A DNA stretch of 64,000 nt from Iodobacter arcticus. GTDB lineage: Bacteria; Pseudomonadota; Gammaproteobacteria; Burkholderiales; Chitinibacteraceae. The notes below the pieces were generated by a model that saw nothing but the letters and a program-made list of their open reading frames with translations, did not search any database and had not been told where the DNA came from. Shown piece by piece: positions 1-10,469 of this stretch. A program made the translations under genes and the position numbers. Location of the stretch: positions 124,001 through 188,000 of the forward strand of contig NZ_JBHTBQ010000014.1 in the NCBI RefSeq assembly GCF_042664895.1, written 5' to 3'. Each line of letters opens with the position of its first letter. Positions within the stretch are counted from its first letter, which is position 1.

Positions 1-144
1 GTTGTCGTGCATCTCCTGTGTCAGCTGTTGCATGGAGGCCGCGCCCTGATAGCCTAAAATCCCCAGAGTCAGTGTTAAAAGTGCGCAAAGTAAAAATCCG
101 ACGATGAGTCTTGTGGAAATCGCAACATTACTTAAAAAACTCAT
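1..144 (-). CDS. Methyl-accepting chemotaxis protein, N-terminal fragment
   Basis: Only the first 48 codons are in the window; the gene runs off the left edge. The peptide starts MSFLSNVAISTRLIVGF and continues into a strongly hydrophobic stretch (about residues 14-35), then a helix rich in Gln and Met. A short cytoplasmic start, a first membrane segment and the beginning of a periplasmic four-helix sensor is the usual N-terminus of methyl-accepting chemotaxis receptors. The signalling domain is not visible, so a histidine kinase or another membrane sensor with the same kind of start is possible. The start is supported by AGAGGTC about 5 bases upstream. Confidence 0.55.
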   Translation of the reverse strand, partial: MSFLSNVAISTRLIVGFLLCALLTLTLGILGYQGAASMQQLTQEMHDN

Positions 145-434
145 GACCAGACCTCTTTATCTGTAAGTGAAAACATACCTATTCATAGCTACATTAGTGC
201 TTTCATTCAAGCGCAATGTCATAAAGTTTTGGCTTTGTTTACATCGTTTTGACGATTGCAATTGCGTATGATTTTTGCGCTTTGTTTTTTGTGGCTTATC
301 GGCGGTAGACCATTGGCAATATGAGAGCGTATTACCTAGTAAATAATGTGCTGAGCCAAGGAGGCTTTACCCTGTTGATGCGTAAAATGCGTTGGGTACG
401 ATTCAAAAAGCAAGGCTCATGATTGCTTTGGGGG
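145..434. other. Intergenic spacer upstream of dnaJ
   Basis: About 290 bases between two divergently transcribed genes. No convincing reading frame, RNA gene or repeat was seen. It must hold the promoter of the receptor gene; the dnaJ promoter lies just to the right. dnaK, which often precedes dnaJ, is not here. Confidence 0.5.
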
Positions 435-463
435 CTTGTAGATTGAAGACTTCGCCCCAATGT
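435..463 (+). promoter_or_regulatory. Sigma32-like heat-shock promoter of dnaJ
   Basis: CTTGTAG (435-441), a 13-base spacer and CCCCAATGT (455-463) match the heat-shock consensus CTTGAAA-N13/14-CCCCATNT well. Transcription would begin near 470, giving a leader of roughly 45 bases before the dnaJ ATG at 516. dnaJ is a classical sigma32 target, so position and sequence agree. Read by eye, not scored with a matrix. Confidence 0.6.
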
Positions 464-515
464 GCAATCCGTTGATGAATTCGTGGGGCGCGGCCTCCTG
501 TGCAGGATTAAAAAG

Positions 516-1643
516 ATGGCTAAAAAAGATTTATACGACACGCTGGGCGTGAACCGCGATGCGGGTGATGACGAAATTAAAAAAGCGTATCGCAAACTGG
601 CGATGAAATATCATCCGGACCGTAATCCGGATAGTAAAGACGCGGAAGAAAAGTTTAAGGAAGGCAAAGAAGCTTACGAGGTCTTATCCGACGCACAAAA
701 ACGTGCTGCTTATGATCAGTACGGCCATGCCGGCCTTGATCAGCAATCAGGGATGGGCGGTGGTGGTGGCGCAGGCTTTGGTGACGCCTTTTCTGATATT
801 TTTGGCGATATCTTTGGCGCGGCAGGTGGCGGTGGTCGTGGTGGGCGTTCTAACGTCTACCGTGGTGCTGATCTGCGTTACAACTTAGAGATTAGCCTAG
901 AAGAAGCGGCACGCGGTGTAGAGCGCCAGATCAAGATTCCATCGCATGAAGAATGCGGCAGCTGCCACGGCAGCGGGGCTAAGGCGGGTACGCAAGCTAA
1001 AACTTGTCATACCTGCGGCGGCCATGGTCAGGTCCGCGTTTCGCAAGGCTTCTTTAGCCTGCAACAAACTTGCCCAACTTGCCACGGTAGCGGCAAATAT
1101 ATTCCTGATCCATGTCGCCCTTGTAACGGCACTGGCCGCGTAAATACACATAAAACGCTAGCGGTGAAGATTCCTTCAGGTGTGGATGAAGGCGATCGTA
1201 TCCGTTTAAGCGGCGAAGGTGAAGCCGGGGTTAATGGCGGCCCATCGGGTGATCTGTATGTTGTGATCCATGTGAAAGCGCATTCGGTATTTCAGCGTGA
1301 TGGCAATGATCTGCATTGCGAAATGCCGATCAGCTTTACCATTGCGGCCTTGGGCGGCGAGATTGAAATTCCGACACTGGATGGCAAAGCTCGGATTACT
1401 ATTCCGGCAGAAACGCAAAGCGGCCAGCAATTTCGCTTGCGTAGCAAAGGGATTAAAGGCGTTCGTAGTGCGATCACCGGTGATTTGATGTGCCATGTGA
1501 TTTTGGAAACGCCAGTGAAACTGACTGCGCGTCAGAAAGAGCTGCTGAAAGAGTTTGAAGAAATCAGCCAGGGCGATTCAGACAAGCACAATCCACGTGC
1601 TAAATCGTTTATGGATAAAGTAAAAGACTTCTTTGCTTCTTAA
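516..1643 (+). CDS. dnaJ: Molecular chaperone DnaJ (Hsp40)
   Basis: Co-chaperone that stimulates the DnaK ATPase and delivers unfolded proteins to it in the cytoplasm. 375 residues, the normal length. The J domain (about 5-70) carries HPD at 33-35; a Gly/Phe-rich linker follows (about 75-115); the zinc-finger region has four CxxCxGxG-type repeats from C147 to about C200; then the C-terminal substrate-binding domains. The frame is open 18 codons further upstream, but MAKKDLYDTLGV at 516 is the conserved family start and has AGGA 8 bases before it. It follows a sigma32-like promoter and is not linked to dnaK or grpE here, so it appears to be transcribed alone. Confidence 0.97.
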   Translation: MAKKDLYDTLGVNRDAGDDEIKKAYRKLAMKYHPDRNPDSKDAEEKFKEGKEAYEVLSDAQKRAAYDQYGHAGLDQQSGMGGGGGAGFGDAFSDIFGDIFGAAGGGGRGGRSNVYRGADLRYNLEISLEEAARGVERQIKIPSHEECGSCHGSGAKAGTQAKTCHTCGGHGQVRVSQGFFSLQQTCPTCHGSGKYIPDPCRPCNGTGRVNTHKTLAVKIPSGVDEGDRIRLSGEGEAGVNGGPSGDLYVVIHVKAHSVFQRDGNDLHCEMPISFTIAALGGEIEIPTLDGKARITIPAETQSGQQFRLRSKGIKGVRSAITGDLMCHVILETPVKLTARQKELLKEFEEISQGDSDKHNPRAKSFMDKVKDFFAS

Positions 1644-1659
1644 AATGTTGTAAGGTTGT

Positions 1660-1730
1660 GTAGGGCGAGTGAAACCCGCCAGACTTTGGCATGAAATGCT
1701 AAGGAAGCGGCGGGTTTCACCTGCCCTACG
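1660..1730. repeat. REP-like inverted repeat, GTAGGGCGGGTG family (A)
   Basis: GTAGGGCGAGTGAAACCCGCC on the left is mirrored by GGCGGGTTTCACCTGCCCTAC on the right across a loop of about 30 bases. The same core recurs at 5217-5276, 13976-13999, 48873-48926 and near 49257-49276. It begins with GTAG, the tetranucleotide often seen at the 5' side of REP units mobilised by RAYT transposases. Confidence 0.8.
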
Positions 1731-1740
1731 ATTTTTCAAA

Positions 1741-1770
1741 AAAAGCGCAGACAATGTCTGCGCTTTTTTT
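1741..1770. terminator. Bidirectional rho-independent terminator
   Basis: A near-perfect hairpin (arms AAAAGCGCAGACA and TGTCTGCGCTTTT) with a run of seven T on the plus strand and four or more A on the left flank. It lies between convergent dnaJ and the minus-strand gene ending at 1781, so it can serve both. Confidence 0.85.
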
Positions 1771-1780
1771 ATATGAGGCG

Positions 1781-2140
1781 TTATTTAATCAAACGAATCG
1801 CAAATGGCAGTCGGTAAGTTTCACCCTTGCTGGCGCTGACGGCCCCAAGAAGACAAAACACCAGATTAGTAACAGCTAGGGCAAAAGCGGCGACAAAGCC
1901 AATCAGAATCAACATAAGAATGCCTGCTATTGCATAGCCCACCATCAGGGTGATGGCCCAGTTGAGTGCTTCTTTAGCGTGATCTTGCACAAAGGGGTCT
2001 TCTTTTTTGATGAGATAAACGACCAGTGCGGGGACAAAGCTAAAGAAAATACTGCCAATCCACATCAGAATAGCGATGGTATTGGAATCTGAATTATTGG
2101 TGTTATTGCTGGTTTTTGCAGGAAACTGGCTTTCATCCAT
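1781..2140 (-). CDS. DUF4870 (Tic20-like) small membrane protein
   Basis: A protein of 119 residues with a Ser/Asn-rich hydrophilic N-terminus followed by three hydrophobic segments. It has the family pattern of a first helix with WIGSIFFSFVPALVVYL, a short loop KKEDPFVQDHAKEALNW, and two further helices. That loop (hxxxALNWQ-type) is typical of DUF4870 proteins, which sit in the inner membrane and have no established biochemical role. The frame continues 25 codons upstream, but MDESQFPAK at 2140 looks like the real start because the upstream residues are basic and unlike the family. Monocistronic, converging on dnaJ. Confidence 0.75.
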   Translation of the reverse strand: MDESQFPAKTSNNTNNSDSNTIAILMWIGSIFFSFVPALVVYLIKKEDPFVQDHAKEALNWAITLMVGYAIAGILMLILIGFVAAFALAVTNLVFCLLGAVSASKGETYRLPFAIRLIK

Positions 2141-2249
2141 CTTGGTTCTCGGCAGGAAGGTCGAATCTCGATTATGCCTGTGCAAATAGCAAATTGGGCT
2201 TCTGCTTGATGGCAAAGAGACTAATTAACCATCGTTATGATTAAGTCTT

Positions 2250-2714
2250 TTAGCGCTTAGCTAATAATGGCCCAAAATTGACCAATAATACCCCTGCGGC
2301 AATCAGCAGCGCGCCCAAAATCCGCAAGCCGCCAATCTCACGCACCGGCAAGCCCAAAATACCAAAGCGATCGAACAAGAGTGAGGCAATAATTTGGCCG
2401 CTGATAATTAAGGACACCATCGCCGCCACGCCGATTTTAGGGGCTAGCAAGGTGGTGCCAAATACAAACAGCGCACCCATTAAGCCACCGGTCAGCATCC
2501 ACCAAGATGCATTTCCCAGATTAGCTAGCCCCGCCCATTTCTGCCCGCTCAGTAAGGCAATCAAAGCTAAGGTCAGTGTGCCAATAGAAAAAGACAATAA
2601 AGCCGCCAGCAGCGTGCTACCGCCAATAACCGCTTTGAGCTGGTTATTAACGGCAGCTTGCAGTGGCACGATCAGGCCAATGATGAGGGCGAGTAAAAAG
2701 TAAGGGAGTTGCAT
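2250..2714 (-). CDS. DMT-superfamily transporter of the YdcZ (DUF606) type
   Basis: 154 residues made almost entirely of five hydrophobic helices, beginning with MQLPYFLLALIIGLIVPLQ and containing NNQLKA after helix 1 and the Gly-rich LTGGLMGALFVFGTTLLAPKIG. This fits the five-helix EamA/YdcZ group of inner-membrane proteins, which probably act as dimers to move small metabolites; substrate unknown. The gene stands alone on the minus strand 109 bases from the next minus-strand start, with a repeat-rich spacer upstream. Family assignment is good, function is not known. Confidence 0.8.
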   Translation of the reverse strand: MQLPYFLLALIIGLIVPLQAAVNNQLKAVIGGSTLLAALLSFSIGTLTLALIALLSGQKWAGLANLGNASWWMLTGGLMGALFVFGTTLLAPKIGVAAMVSLIISGQIIASLLFDRFGILGLPVREIGGLRILGALLIAAGVLLVNFGPLLAKR

Positions 2715-2778
2715 GGGGTTTGTGTGGGATGAATAAGGCAGGCGAGACTAGCATGTTTTTTTGGGCGAGGGCGTGGAG

Positions 2779-2989
2779 AGTAGGGCGCACTCGAAGCGAA
2801 CATGAGGGGCGCACTTGAAGAGAACAGTAGGGCGCACTCGAAGCGAAGCGCAGTGCGCCACCCGCCGTCCCATGCTCCAACTATTCCCCTCACCAACAAT
2901 CTCGGCGTACTGCGCTTTTCAGGGCGAATAAACACTCTCCCTGAAAAGCTTCGAGTACGCCCTACAATGCAGCTTCGAGTACGCCCTAC
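2779..2989. repeat. Cluster of short direct and inverted repeats with AGGGCGCACTCGAAGCG core
   Basis: AGTAGGGCGCACTCGAAGCG occurs at about 2778 and 2826 with a diverged copy between them (about 2804). The opposite orientation, CTTCGAGTACGCCCTAC, occurs at 2949-2965 and 2973-2989. Between them CTTTTCAGGG (2915-2924) pairs with CCCTGAAAAG (2939-2948). The arrangement is a nest of hairpins between the YdcZ gene and the 3' end of thiC and resembles REP clusters; long reading frames across it are not real genes. Confidence 0.65.
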
Positions 2990-3008
2990 GCTTCAAGTAC
3001 GCGATGCT

Positions 3009-4934
<1,926 letters not shown>

Positions 4935-4979
4935 GCTCTACTCCACAAAGGCGCGGGTGAGCTAAACGAAATATCTAGC

Positions 4980-5063
4980 TCGCTTCCCTACGCCGGTATT
5001 AACCGAATCAGGTTCAGAGGGTATATCTCATCCGCACCCAAATTTGGCGCAGAACCCCTAGCG
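4980..5063 (-). promoter_or_regulatory. TPP riboswitch (THI element) of thiC
   Basis: Read on the minus strand the leader contains the conserved blocks TAGGGGTTCTGC, GGGTGC, GATGAGA, ACCCTCTGAACCTGAT and GGTTAATACCGGCGTAGGGAA in the order of the THI aptamer (P1 arms are CTAGGGG and the terminal TAGGGAAG). It ends about 45 bases before the thiC start. Binding of TPP should hide the ribosome site or stop transcription; no clear terminator hairpin separates it from the GGAG, so translation control seems more likely. AT-rich TATATA near 5080 could be part of the promoter. Confidence 0.92.
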
Positions 5064-5186
5064 ATAAAGCAGAGAAGGTATATAAAAAATCAGTAAACAG
5101 CAAATTTAAGATGGAAGGGGCTGATTTGCATCAAGCTTAATTATGGTTACGGGGAGTGGAGAGTTAGGGGAAGGGGGGTGAAAGCC

Positions 5187-5333
5187 AATCCTATCAACAT
5201 AAGCGAAATGTTTTTCGTAGGGCGGGTGCAACCCGCGAGCAATGCTGAAAAGTACGCGGGTTGCACCCGCCCTACGATGATTCAATGCTTGTCATTACGT
5301 GGTAGCCATGGCTTATTTAAGTTGACAGGATTT
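5187..5333. repeat. Composite element: REP family A hairpin inside longer terminal inverted repeats
   Basis: Outer arms are AATCCTATCAACATAAG (5187-5203) and TTAAGTTGACAGGATT (5318-5333). They enclose a family A hairpin (5217-5276, GTAGGGCGGGTGCAACCCGC and its complement). A related composite lies at 45387-45548 with the same outer arms but a different hairpin inside. Part of another family A arm follows at about 5335-5352. The spacer between thiC and 5481 holds nothing else recognisable. Confidence 0.65.
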
Positions 5334-5480
5334 GGGTGAAACCCGCCGTTTTATTTATCAGTCTTTGGCCTTATCGCTCGCGATCTCAGGCTCTATAGCC
5401 ACACCGGGCTTGGTCTGTGGGATAATTGCGAAAATTTTCAAACGCTGGGTTTGATCCCAGCTCGCTTTGAGGTGATATAA

Positions 5481-6134
5481 ATGGATTGGGAAAACGCACG
5501 TTACTTATTGGTTGAGCAACAAATCCGCCCTTGGGATGTGCTGGATCAAAAGGTGCTCAACCGTGTATTGGCGGTAAAGCGCGAAGAATTTGTACCCGCA
5601 GATAAAAAAGAGCTGGCTTTTGTGGATATCGAGTTGCCGCTGGCAAATGGCGCACAAATGCTGGCCCCCAAGATGGAAGCCAAGCTGCTGCAGGATATCG
5701 ATCCGCAAGTCAGCGATAAAGTCTTGGTGGTGGGCGCGGGGACTGGTTATTTGATGGCGCTGACAGCAGGCTTGGTGGAGCATGTTTATGGCGTGGAAAT
5801 TGATGCGGCTTTGGTTGATACCGCACGCGCCAATTTGGCAGCTGCAGGGATTAAAAACGCTACAGTATCGCAAGGTGACGCGCTTGCTGCGGCTCAGGAG
5901 CAAGGCCCGTTTAATGCCATTATCGTGACCGGTTCTTTAGCCGAGGTTCCAGCCAGCCTGAAAGATCAACTGGCTGTAGGCGGGCGTTTAATTGCCGTAG
6001 TGGGCGAGTTGCCGATTATGTCTGCAACGCTATTCACCTGTGTGGCCAAGGGCAGCTTTAGGATCACTAAGTTGTTTGAATACAATTTGCCACGCTTGAA
6101 AAACGCAAAAGAAAAAACGGCTTTTGCCTTTTAA
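5481..6134 (+). CDS. Protein-L-isoaspartate O-methyltransferase-like protein
   Basis: 217 residues with the PIMT fold: N-terminal region MDWENARYLLVEQQIRPWDV, then the SAM-binding motif VLVVGAGTGYLMALTA (about 80-95), VYGVEIDAALVDTARANL and a late ALAVGGRLIAVVGE-type strand. True PIMTs repair isoaspartyl residues and carry a Gly-Gln-Thr-x-Ser-x-Pro substrate loop; here the matching stretch reads NGAQMLAPKMEAKLL, without the Ser. This may be a divergent paralogue with another substrate. Start ATG is preceded by GAGGTGATATAA. It is followed 133 bases later by a rhodanese gene, possibly in the same transcript. Confidence 0.75.
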   Translation: MDWENARYLLVEQQIRPWDVLDQKVLNRVLAVKREEFVPADKKELAFVDIELPLANGAQMLAPKMEAKLLQDIDPQVSDKVLVVGAGTGYLMALTAGLVEHVYGVEIDAALVDTARANLAAAGIKNATVSQGDALAAAQEQGPFNAIIVTGSLAEVPASLKDQLAVGGRLIAVVGELPIMSATLFTCVAKGSFRITKLFEYNLPRLKNAKEKTAFAF

Positions 6135-6267
6135 AGAAATGCCAAAAACGCTGTAAACACATAGCCCATCATTCTTTTGTGATACAGGATTGATGGTGCT
6201 TTTTGATTTGTGAGTCGATGTGTTTACAGCTTTTATCGTTTTGTGATGCAGCTATCAGGGCTTTTGA

Positions 6268-6591
6268 ATGCAACAAATTAATCCTCTCGAATTATCCCAA
6301 TGGCTTAGTGATGCAGAGCGTGCCAACCCTTTGTTATTAGATGTGCGTGAAGTGGGCGAGTATGAGATTTGCCATATTGCAAATAGCCAGCTTATTCCTA
6401 TGAATACCATTGCGAGCTGCTTTGCTGAATTGGATGAAGATGCAACGATTGTGGTGATTTGTCACCATGGCATGCGTAGCTATCAAGTGGCTTCATTTTT
6501 AGAGCGCCAGGGCTTTGCCAATGTCATTAATTTAAATGGCGGGATTGCGCGCTGGGCCGAGGAAGTGGATTTGGCGATGGCCAAGTATTGA
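6268..6591 (+). CDS. Rhodanese-like sulfurtransferase (single domain, GlpE type)
   Basis: 107 residues forming one rhodanese domain. The active-site loop is CHHGMRS with the persulfide-forming cysteine at C65, in a typical VVICHHGMRSYQVASFL context, and the N-terminal LLLDVREVGEYEICHIANS carries the family DVRE and H motif. Cytoplasmic, no signal peptide. Such proteins move sulfane sulfur between small thiols or proteins; the acceptor here is unknown. Its length is that of GlpE/PspE-type domains. It lies between the PIMT-like gene and the polysaccharide export gene. Confidence 0.88.
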   Translation: MQQINPLELSQWLSDAERANPLLLDVREVGEYEICHIANSQLIPMNTIASCFAELDEDATIVVICHHGMRSYQVASFLERQGFANVINLNGGIARWAEEVDLAMAKY

Positions 6592-6759
6592 TGTAATTAC
6601 TTGTTATTGCGTGTGGCTTCATTAAATTGTAACTGTAATGTGGCTGCTTGAAGTGGCATGGTTTTAATTCGCCATCACTTCCATATGACAGTCTGAGTTG
6701 TTATAGTCTCCCCGCTTGTTTGTCCGCGCCCCTTGCCATTCATAAGATATGACTAACCT

Positions 6760-9189
6760 ATGAAATTATCCAGAAGCTCCGCTGTTATTTCACTTTCGCT
6801 GCTTTTAGCTGGCCCTGCATGGTCTGCTACATGTTTATCTGGTGCCGGTGATTGCCAAACGATGCCGGATGATCCATCGGCATTGATGATGAACCAAGGG
6901 CCTTTGCCGCTGCAGAATAATACGCTGGGCTATCCCCAGCAGGGTATGCAAAATCAGGGGCAGCAGAGCCAGTCTAATCAGCAACAGAAGAGCCTTAGCC
7001 AGCAGCTGCAAACGCCAATGGCACCCATTTCTTGTGATGAAGTAAGCGGCAAGTCTGTTCTGGATCGCAATAACCGATATAAAACGCCTGCTGCGCCGCT
7101 GAATGATTTTCAGAAATATCTCTGCAGTAGTGCAAATCTGCCATTGCCCGTGTTTGGTCAGCAAATATTTCAGATGCAGCAAGCAGCTTATTCACCTTTT
7201 GAAGCTGCGCCGGTTTCTGCTGATTACTTGATTGGTGTGGGGGATAATTTCTCGGTTCGCCTTTGGGGCCAGCTGGATGCCGATTTACAGCTCAAAGTAG
7301 ATCGCTCTGGTGCGGTATTTATTCCTCGCGTGGGGAATGTCAGCGTAGTGGGTATTCCTTTTGGCGCGCTCAAGCAGCATTTAAGCCGTGAAGTAGGCAA
7401 GGTGTACCGCAACTTTGATCTGGCAGTCACCATGGGCCAGCTTAAAAGCGTACAAGTTTTTGTGGTGGGTTTTGCACAAAATCCGGGCAGTTATAGTCTT
7501 GGATCGCTTTCTACCGTGGTGAATGCCTTGTTTGCTGCGGGCGGCCCATCGGCCAATGGCTCTTTGCGTAAAATTCAGGTGAAGCGCGCTGGCAAAGTAG
7601 TTAATGAATTCGACTTATACGATTTGCTGCTTAAAGGTGATAAGAGCCATGATCTGATGTTGCAAGGCGGTGATGTGGTGTATGTGCCGCCAGTGGGCGG
7701 GCAAGCGGCGATTTCAGGGAGTGTAAAAGTTCCCGCTATTTATGAAGTGAAGCCGGGCGAGAATTTGCAAGATCTGATTACTTGGGCGGGCGGCACAGGT
7801 AATTTTGCGCAAGATGGTAAGGTATCGATTGAGCGGGTAGTCGCGCAAAAGTCGCGAAAAGTAGAATCGGTAGAGCTAGCCAAGGCCGCTGGTTTTGTTG
7901 TGCGTGGTGGCGATGTGGTGCAGCTTTATGGCCTAAGCCAGAAAATTGACGATATGGTGTCTTTGCGCGGCAATGTGGCGCAGTCGGTGCGTATGCCTTG
8001 GTTTGAGGGCATGAAGGTGAGCGATTTAATTAGCAGTAAAGATATGCTGATCGCGCCGCGTTTTTGGGAAAATAAATACCAAGACAAAACAGCCAGCAGC
8101 AAAGATATTCAGGAAGAAGAAGATCAGCAAGAGCTGCTTAAACAGCAGCAGGGCTCGTTGAATCCCCCTGCTCCAAAGCTACAGCGCAAAGTCGATCGCA
8201 CGCTCTTAGGTGCTTTGCGCGGTAATCAGCAAGAAATCAATTGGAATTACGCTGCGATTGAGCGCACCAATGAGCTAGATAGCACAACAACCCTCGTGCC
8301 ATTTAATTTAGGCGCGGTGATCTTAAAGCGCGATGCATCGCAAGATAAGATTTTGGCTAAGGGCGATGTGATTCATGTTTTCTCTAAGACGGATATCCGT
8401 GTTTCTACCCAGCAAAAAACTCGCTTTGTTCATATCGAAGGTGAGGTGGGCACGCCGGGTATTTATCAGGTGAGTGAAGGCGAAACGCTGGCGACCTTGA
8501 TTGATCGTATCGGCGGCTTAACTTCTAGTGCTTATCTTTACGGCGCAGAGTTCTCGCGTGATGAAGTGCGTAAGAAGCAACAGGACGAGCTGGAGCGTTT
8601 GGCCGATTATGTGGAGCGCAATGCGCAAACATCGGCAGGGCAGTTGGCGCAAAACTCTTTAAATGAAGGCGGCGTAAAGGCTGCAACGATTCAGGCTGAT
8701 CAACAAAAACTGCTTGCCCAGAAAATTCGTACCACTAAAGCGGATGGCCGCGTGGTGCTGGGTTTAAGCCCGGAAAGCAGCAAGCTGGCAGATATTCCTG
8801 AAGTAGCCCTAGAAGACGGCGATCGGGTCTTTATCCCTTCGCGCTCTGCAACTGTGGCGGTGATGGGCTCGGTATTTAGCCGTAATAACGCGTTTATTTA
8901 TAGTAAGAATCGTAGCGTTGGCGATTATCTGGCGCTAGCAGGTGGCCCGACCGAAAGTGCTGATGCAGATAGTGTATTTGTGGTGCGTGCCGATGGTTCG
9001 GTAGTCAGCGCCCAGCAATTTGGATTGTTGACTCGCTCATTTAAAGGTACACCTTCCCTACCGGGTGATGTGATTGTGGTGCCAGAGAAGTTTGATCGTA
9101 CTGGTTTTGTGAAAAACGCGCTGGATTGGACGCAAATTCTGGCTAACTTTGGTACTGGCTTGGCGGGTATTAAAGTATTGGGTAATTAA
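6760..9189 (+). CDS. Outer-membrane polysaccharide export protein (OPX/Wza-like, multiple SLBB domains)
   Basis: 809 residues. The N-terminus MKLSRSSAVISLSLLLAGPAWSA is a signal peptide without a lipobox. A Gln-rich low-complexity part (about 45-85) follows. The polysaccharide export domain starts at DYLIGVGDNFSVRLWGQ, and several SLBB-type repeats follow (VFVVGFAQNPGSYSLG, AISGSVKVPAIYEVKPGE, VHIEGEVGTPGIYQVSEGE, VAVMGSVFSRNNAFIY). It should form the periplasmic and outer-membrane conduit for the polymer made by this locus. It is much longer than Wza (about 380) and closer to the long SLBB-rich exporters. First gene of the large plus-strand cluster; a possible -10 TATAGT lies at 6702. Confidence 0.88.
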   Translation: MKLSRSSAVISLSLLLAGPAWSATCLSGAGDCQTMPDDPSALMMNQGPLPLQNNTLGYPQQGMQNQGQQSQSNQQQKSLSQQLQTPMAPISCDEVSGKSVLDRNNRYKTPAAPLNDFQKYLCSSANLPLPVFGQQIFQMQQAAYSPFEAAPVSADYLIGVGDNFSVRLWGQLDADLQLKVDRSGAVFIPRVGNVSVVGIPFGALKQHLSREVGKVYRNFDLAVTMGQLKSVQVFVVGFAQNPGSYSLGSLSTVVNALFAAGGPSANGSLRKIQVKRAGKVVNEFDLYDLLLKGDKSHDLMLQGGDVVYVPPVGGQAAISGSVKVPAIYEVKPGENLQDLITWAGGTGNFAQDGKVSIERVVAQKSRKVESVELAKAAGFVVRGGDVVQLYGLSQKIDDMVSLRGNVAQSVRMPWFEGMKVSDLISSKDMLIAPRFWENKYQDKTASSKDIQEEEDQQELLKQQQGSLNPPAPKLQRKVDRTLLGALRGNQQEINWNYAAIERTNELDSTTTLVPFNLGAVILKRDASQDKILAKGDVIHVFSKTDIRVSTQQKTRFVHIEGEVGTPGIYQVSEGETLATLIDRIGGLTSSAYLYGAEFSRDEVRKKQQDELERLADYVERNAQTSAGQLAQNSLNEGGVKAATIQADQQKLLAQKIRTTKADGRVVLGLSPESSKLADIPEVALEDGDRVFIPSRSATVAVMGSVFSRNNAFIYSKNRSVGDYLALAGGPTESADADSVFVVRADGSVVSAQQFGLLTRSFKGTPSLPGDVIVVPEKFDRTGFVKNALDWTQILANFGTGLAGIKVLGN

Positions 9190-9269
9190 TTAAAAAAGCT
9201 CATAAGGCAGATTGCTTTATGGGCTTTTAACTTTGATTAAATAAACACGACCTTAACAATTAGAAGCCC

Positions 9270-10469
9270 ATGGAAAACAAAGCAATTACCCAGGAAAATG
9301 ATCAGGATGATGAAATCAGCCTGATTGATTTATTAATTGTATTGGCAAAGCATAAAAAATTGATTTTTGGTTTGCCTATTGTGTTTGGTATTTTGGCTTT
9401 AGTGTATGGCTTAGTTGCAACGCCCATTTTTGAAGCTAAAACAACGATCTTGCCACCGCAGCAACAGCAATCTTCTGCATCGGCAATGTTGGCTCAATTG
9501 GGGGGGCTGGCGGGTGGTGCAGGGGCCGCTCTGGGCGTGAAAAGCCCGAACGATATTTATATCGCCATGATGCAAAGCCGCCGTTTAGAAGAAAAACTGG
9601 TCGAGCGCTTTAAACTGCAAACGGTATATGGGACTAAAACGGCGGGTGAGACTTTGTTTGCCCTTGAGGGCAGCAGCAAGATTGCTACCGGTAAAGATGG
9701 CTTGATTTCGATTGAAGTTGCCGATAAAGACCCTAAGCTGGCGGCCGCAATTGCCAACGCTTATGTAGAAGAACTGCGTAATTTAAGTAAAGTATTGGCT
9801 GTGACTGAAGCAGCACAGCGCCGTCAGTTTTTTGAAGGGCAGATTGTAACGGCTAAAAAAGAGCTAGCCGACGCGGAGGTTGCCTTAAGGCAGTTGCAGG
9901 AAAAAACCGGCGTGATGCAGCTGAATGAGCAAGGTAAGGTGGCGATTGAAGCATTAGCGACTTTACGTGCCAAAGTCTCAGCCAAGCAGGTGCAATTGAA
10001 TGCCATGCGTAACTTTGCCACTGAAAACAACCCAGAATTACAAAGAGCAAAGGCAGAGCTGGATAGCCTGCAAACCCAGCTGGCAGATATGAGCAAGGGT
10101 GGCGAAGAAAATGGAGATGCACTAGTCGCCAAGAGCAAAGCGCCAGGAATTGGCTTGGATTACATTCGCAAAATGCGTGATGTGAAATACCAAGAAACCT
10201 TGTTTGAACTGATGTCTAAACAGTATGAAATCGCTAAATTAGATGAAGCTAAAGATGGTGCAAATATTCAAGTATTGGATAGCGCTATTGCCCCGGAAAG
10301 AAAAGCCAAGCCTAAGCGCGCCATTTTGATTTTATTGGCGCTCTTTGCTGGTTTCTTCCTAGCCATCTTGGCGAGCTTTATCTTAGAAGCAGTGAATAAA
10401 ATGGGTACAAATCCAGAGCAAAAGCAGCGTTTGGATTTATTAAAGAACACATGGAAGGGCGTAGCATGA
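9270..10469 (+). CDS. Wzz-type chain-length determinant (polysaccharide co-polymerase)
   Basis: 399 residues with two membrane segments, one at about 32-52 (LIFGLPIVFGILALVYGLVA) and one near 345-370 (ILILLALFAGFFLAILASFI). Between them are a periplasmic Wzz domain and a long coiled coil (about 175-270, LADAEVALRQLQEKTG and following). The second helix is preceded by the Pro-rich APERKAKPKR typical of the family. It sets chain length of Wzy-dependent polymers. No tyrosine-kinase domain is attached and no separate BY-kinase or phosphatase is seen nearby. The TGA stop overlaps the rfbB ATG by four bases, so the two are translationally coupled. Confidence 0.88.
   Translation: MENKAITQENDQDDEISLIDLLIVLAKHKKLIFGLPIVFGILALVYGLVATPIFEAKTTILPPQQQQSSASAMLAQLGGLAGGAGAALGVKSPNDIYIAMMQSRRLEEKLVERFKLQTVYGTKTAGETLFALEGSSKIATGKDGLISIEVADKDPKLAAAIANAYVEELRNLSKVLAVTEAAQRRQFFEGQIVTAKKELADAEVALRQLQEKTGVMQLNEQGKVAIEALATLRAKVSAKQVQLNAMRNFATENNPELQRAKAELDSLQTQLADMSKGGEENGDALVAKSKAPGIGLDYIRKMRDVKYQETLFELMSKQYEIAKLDEAKDGANIQVLDSAIAPERKAKPKRAILILLALFAGFFLAILASFILEAVNKMGTNPEQKQRLDLLKNTWKGVA

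Noticed and set aside
332..595. Small minus-strand frame upstream of dnaJ
   Set aside because: It overlaps the heat-shock promoter and the dnaJ start and has no family features.
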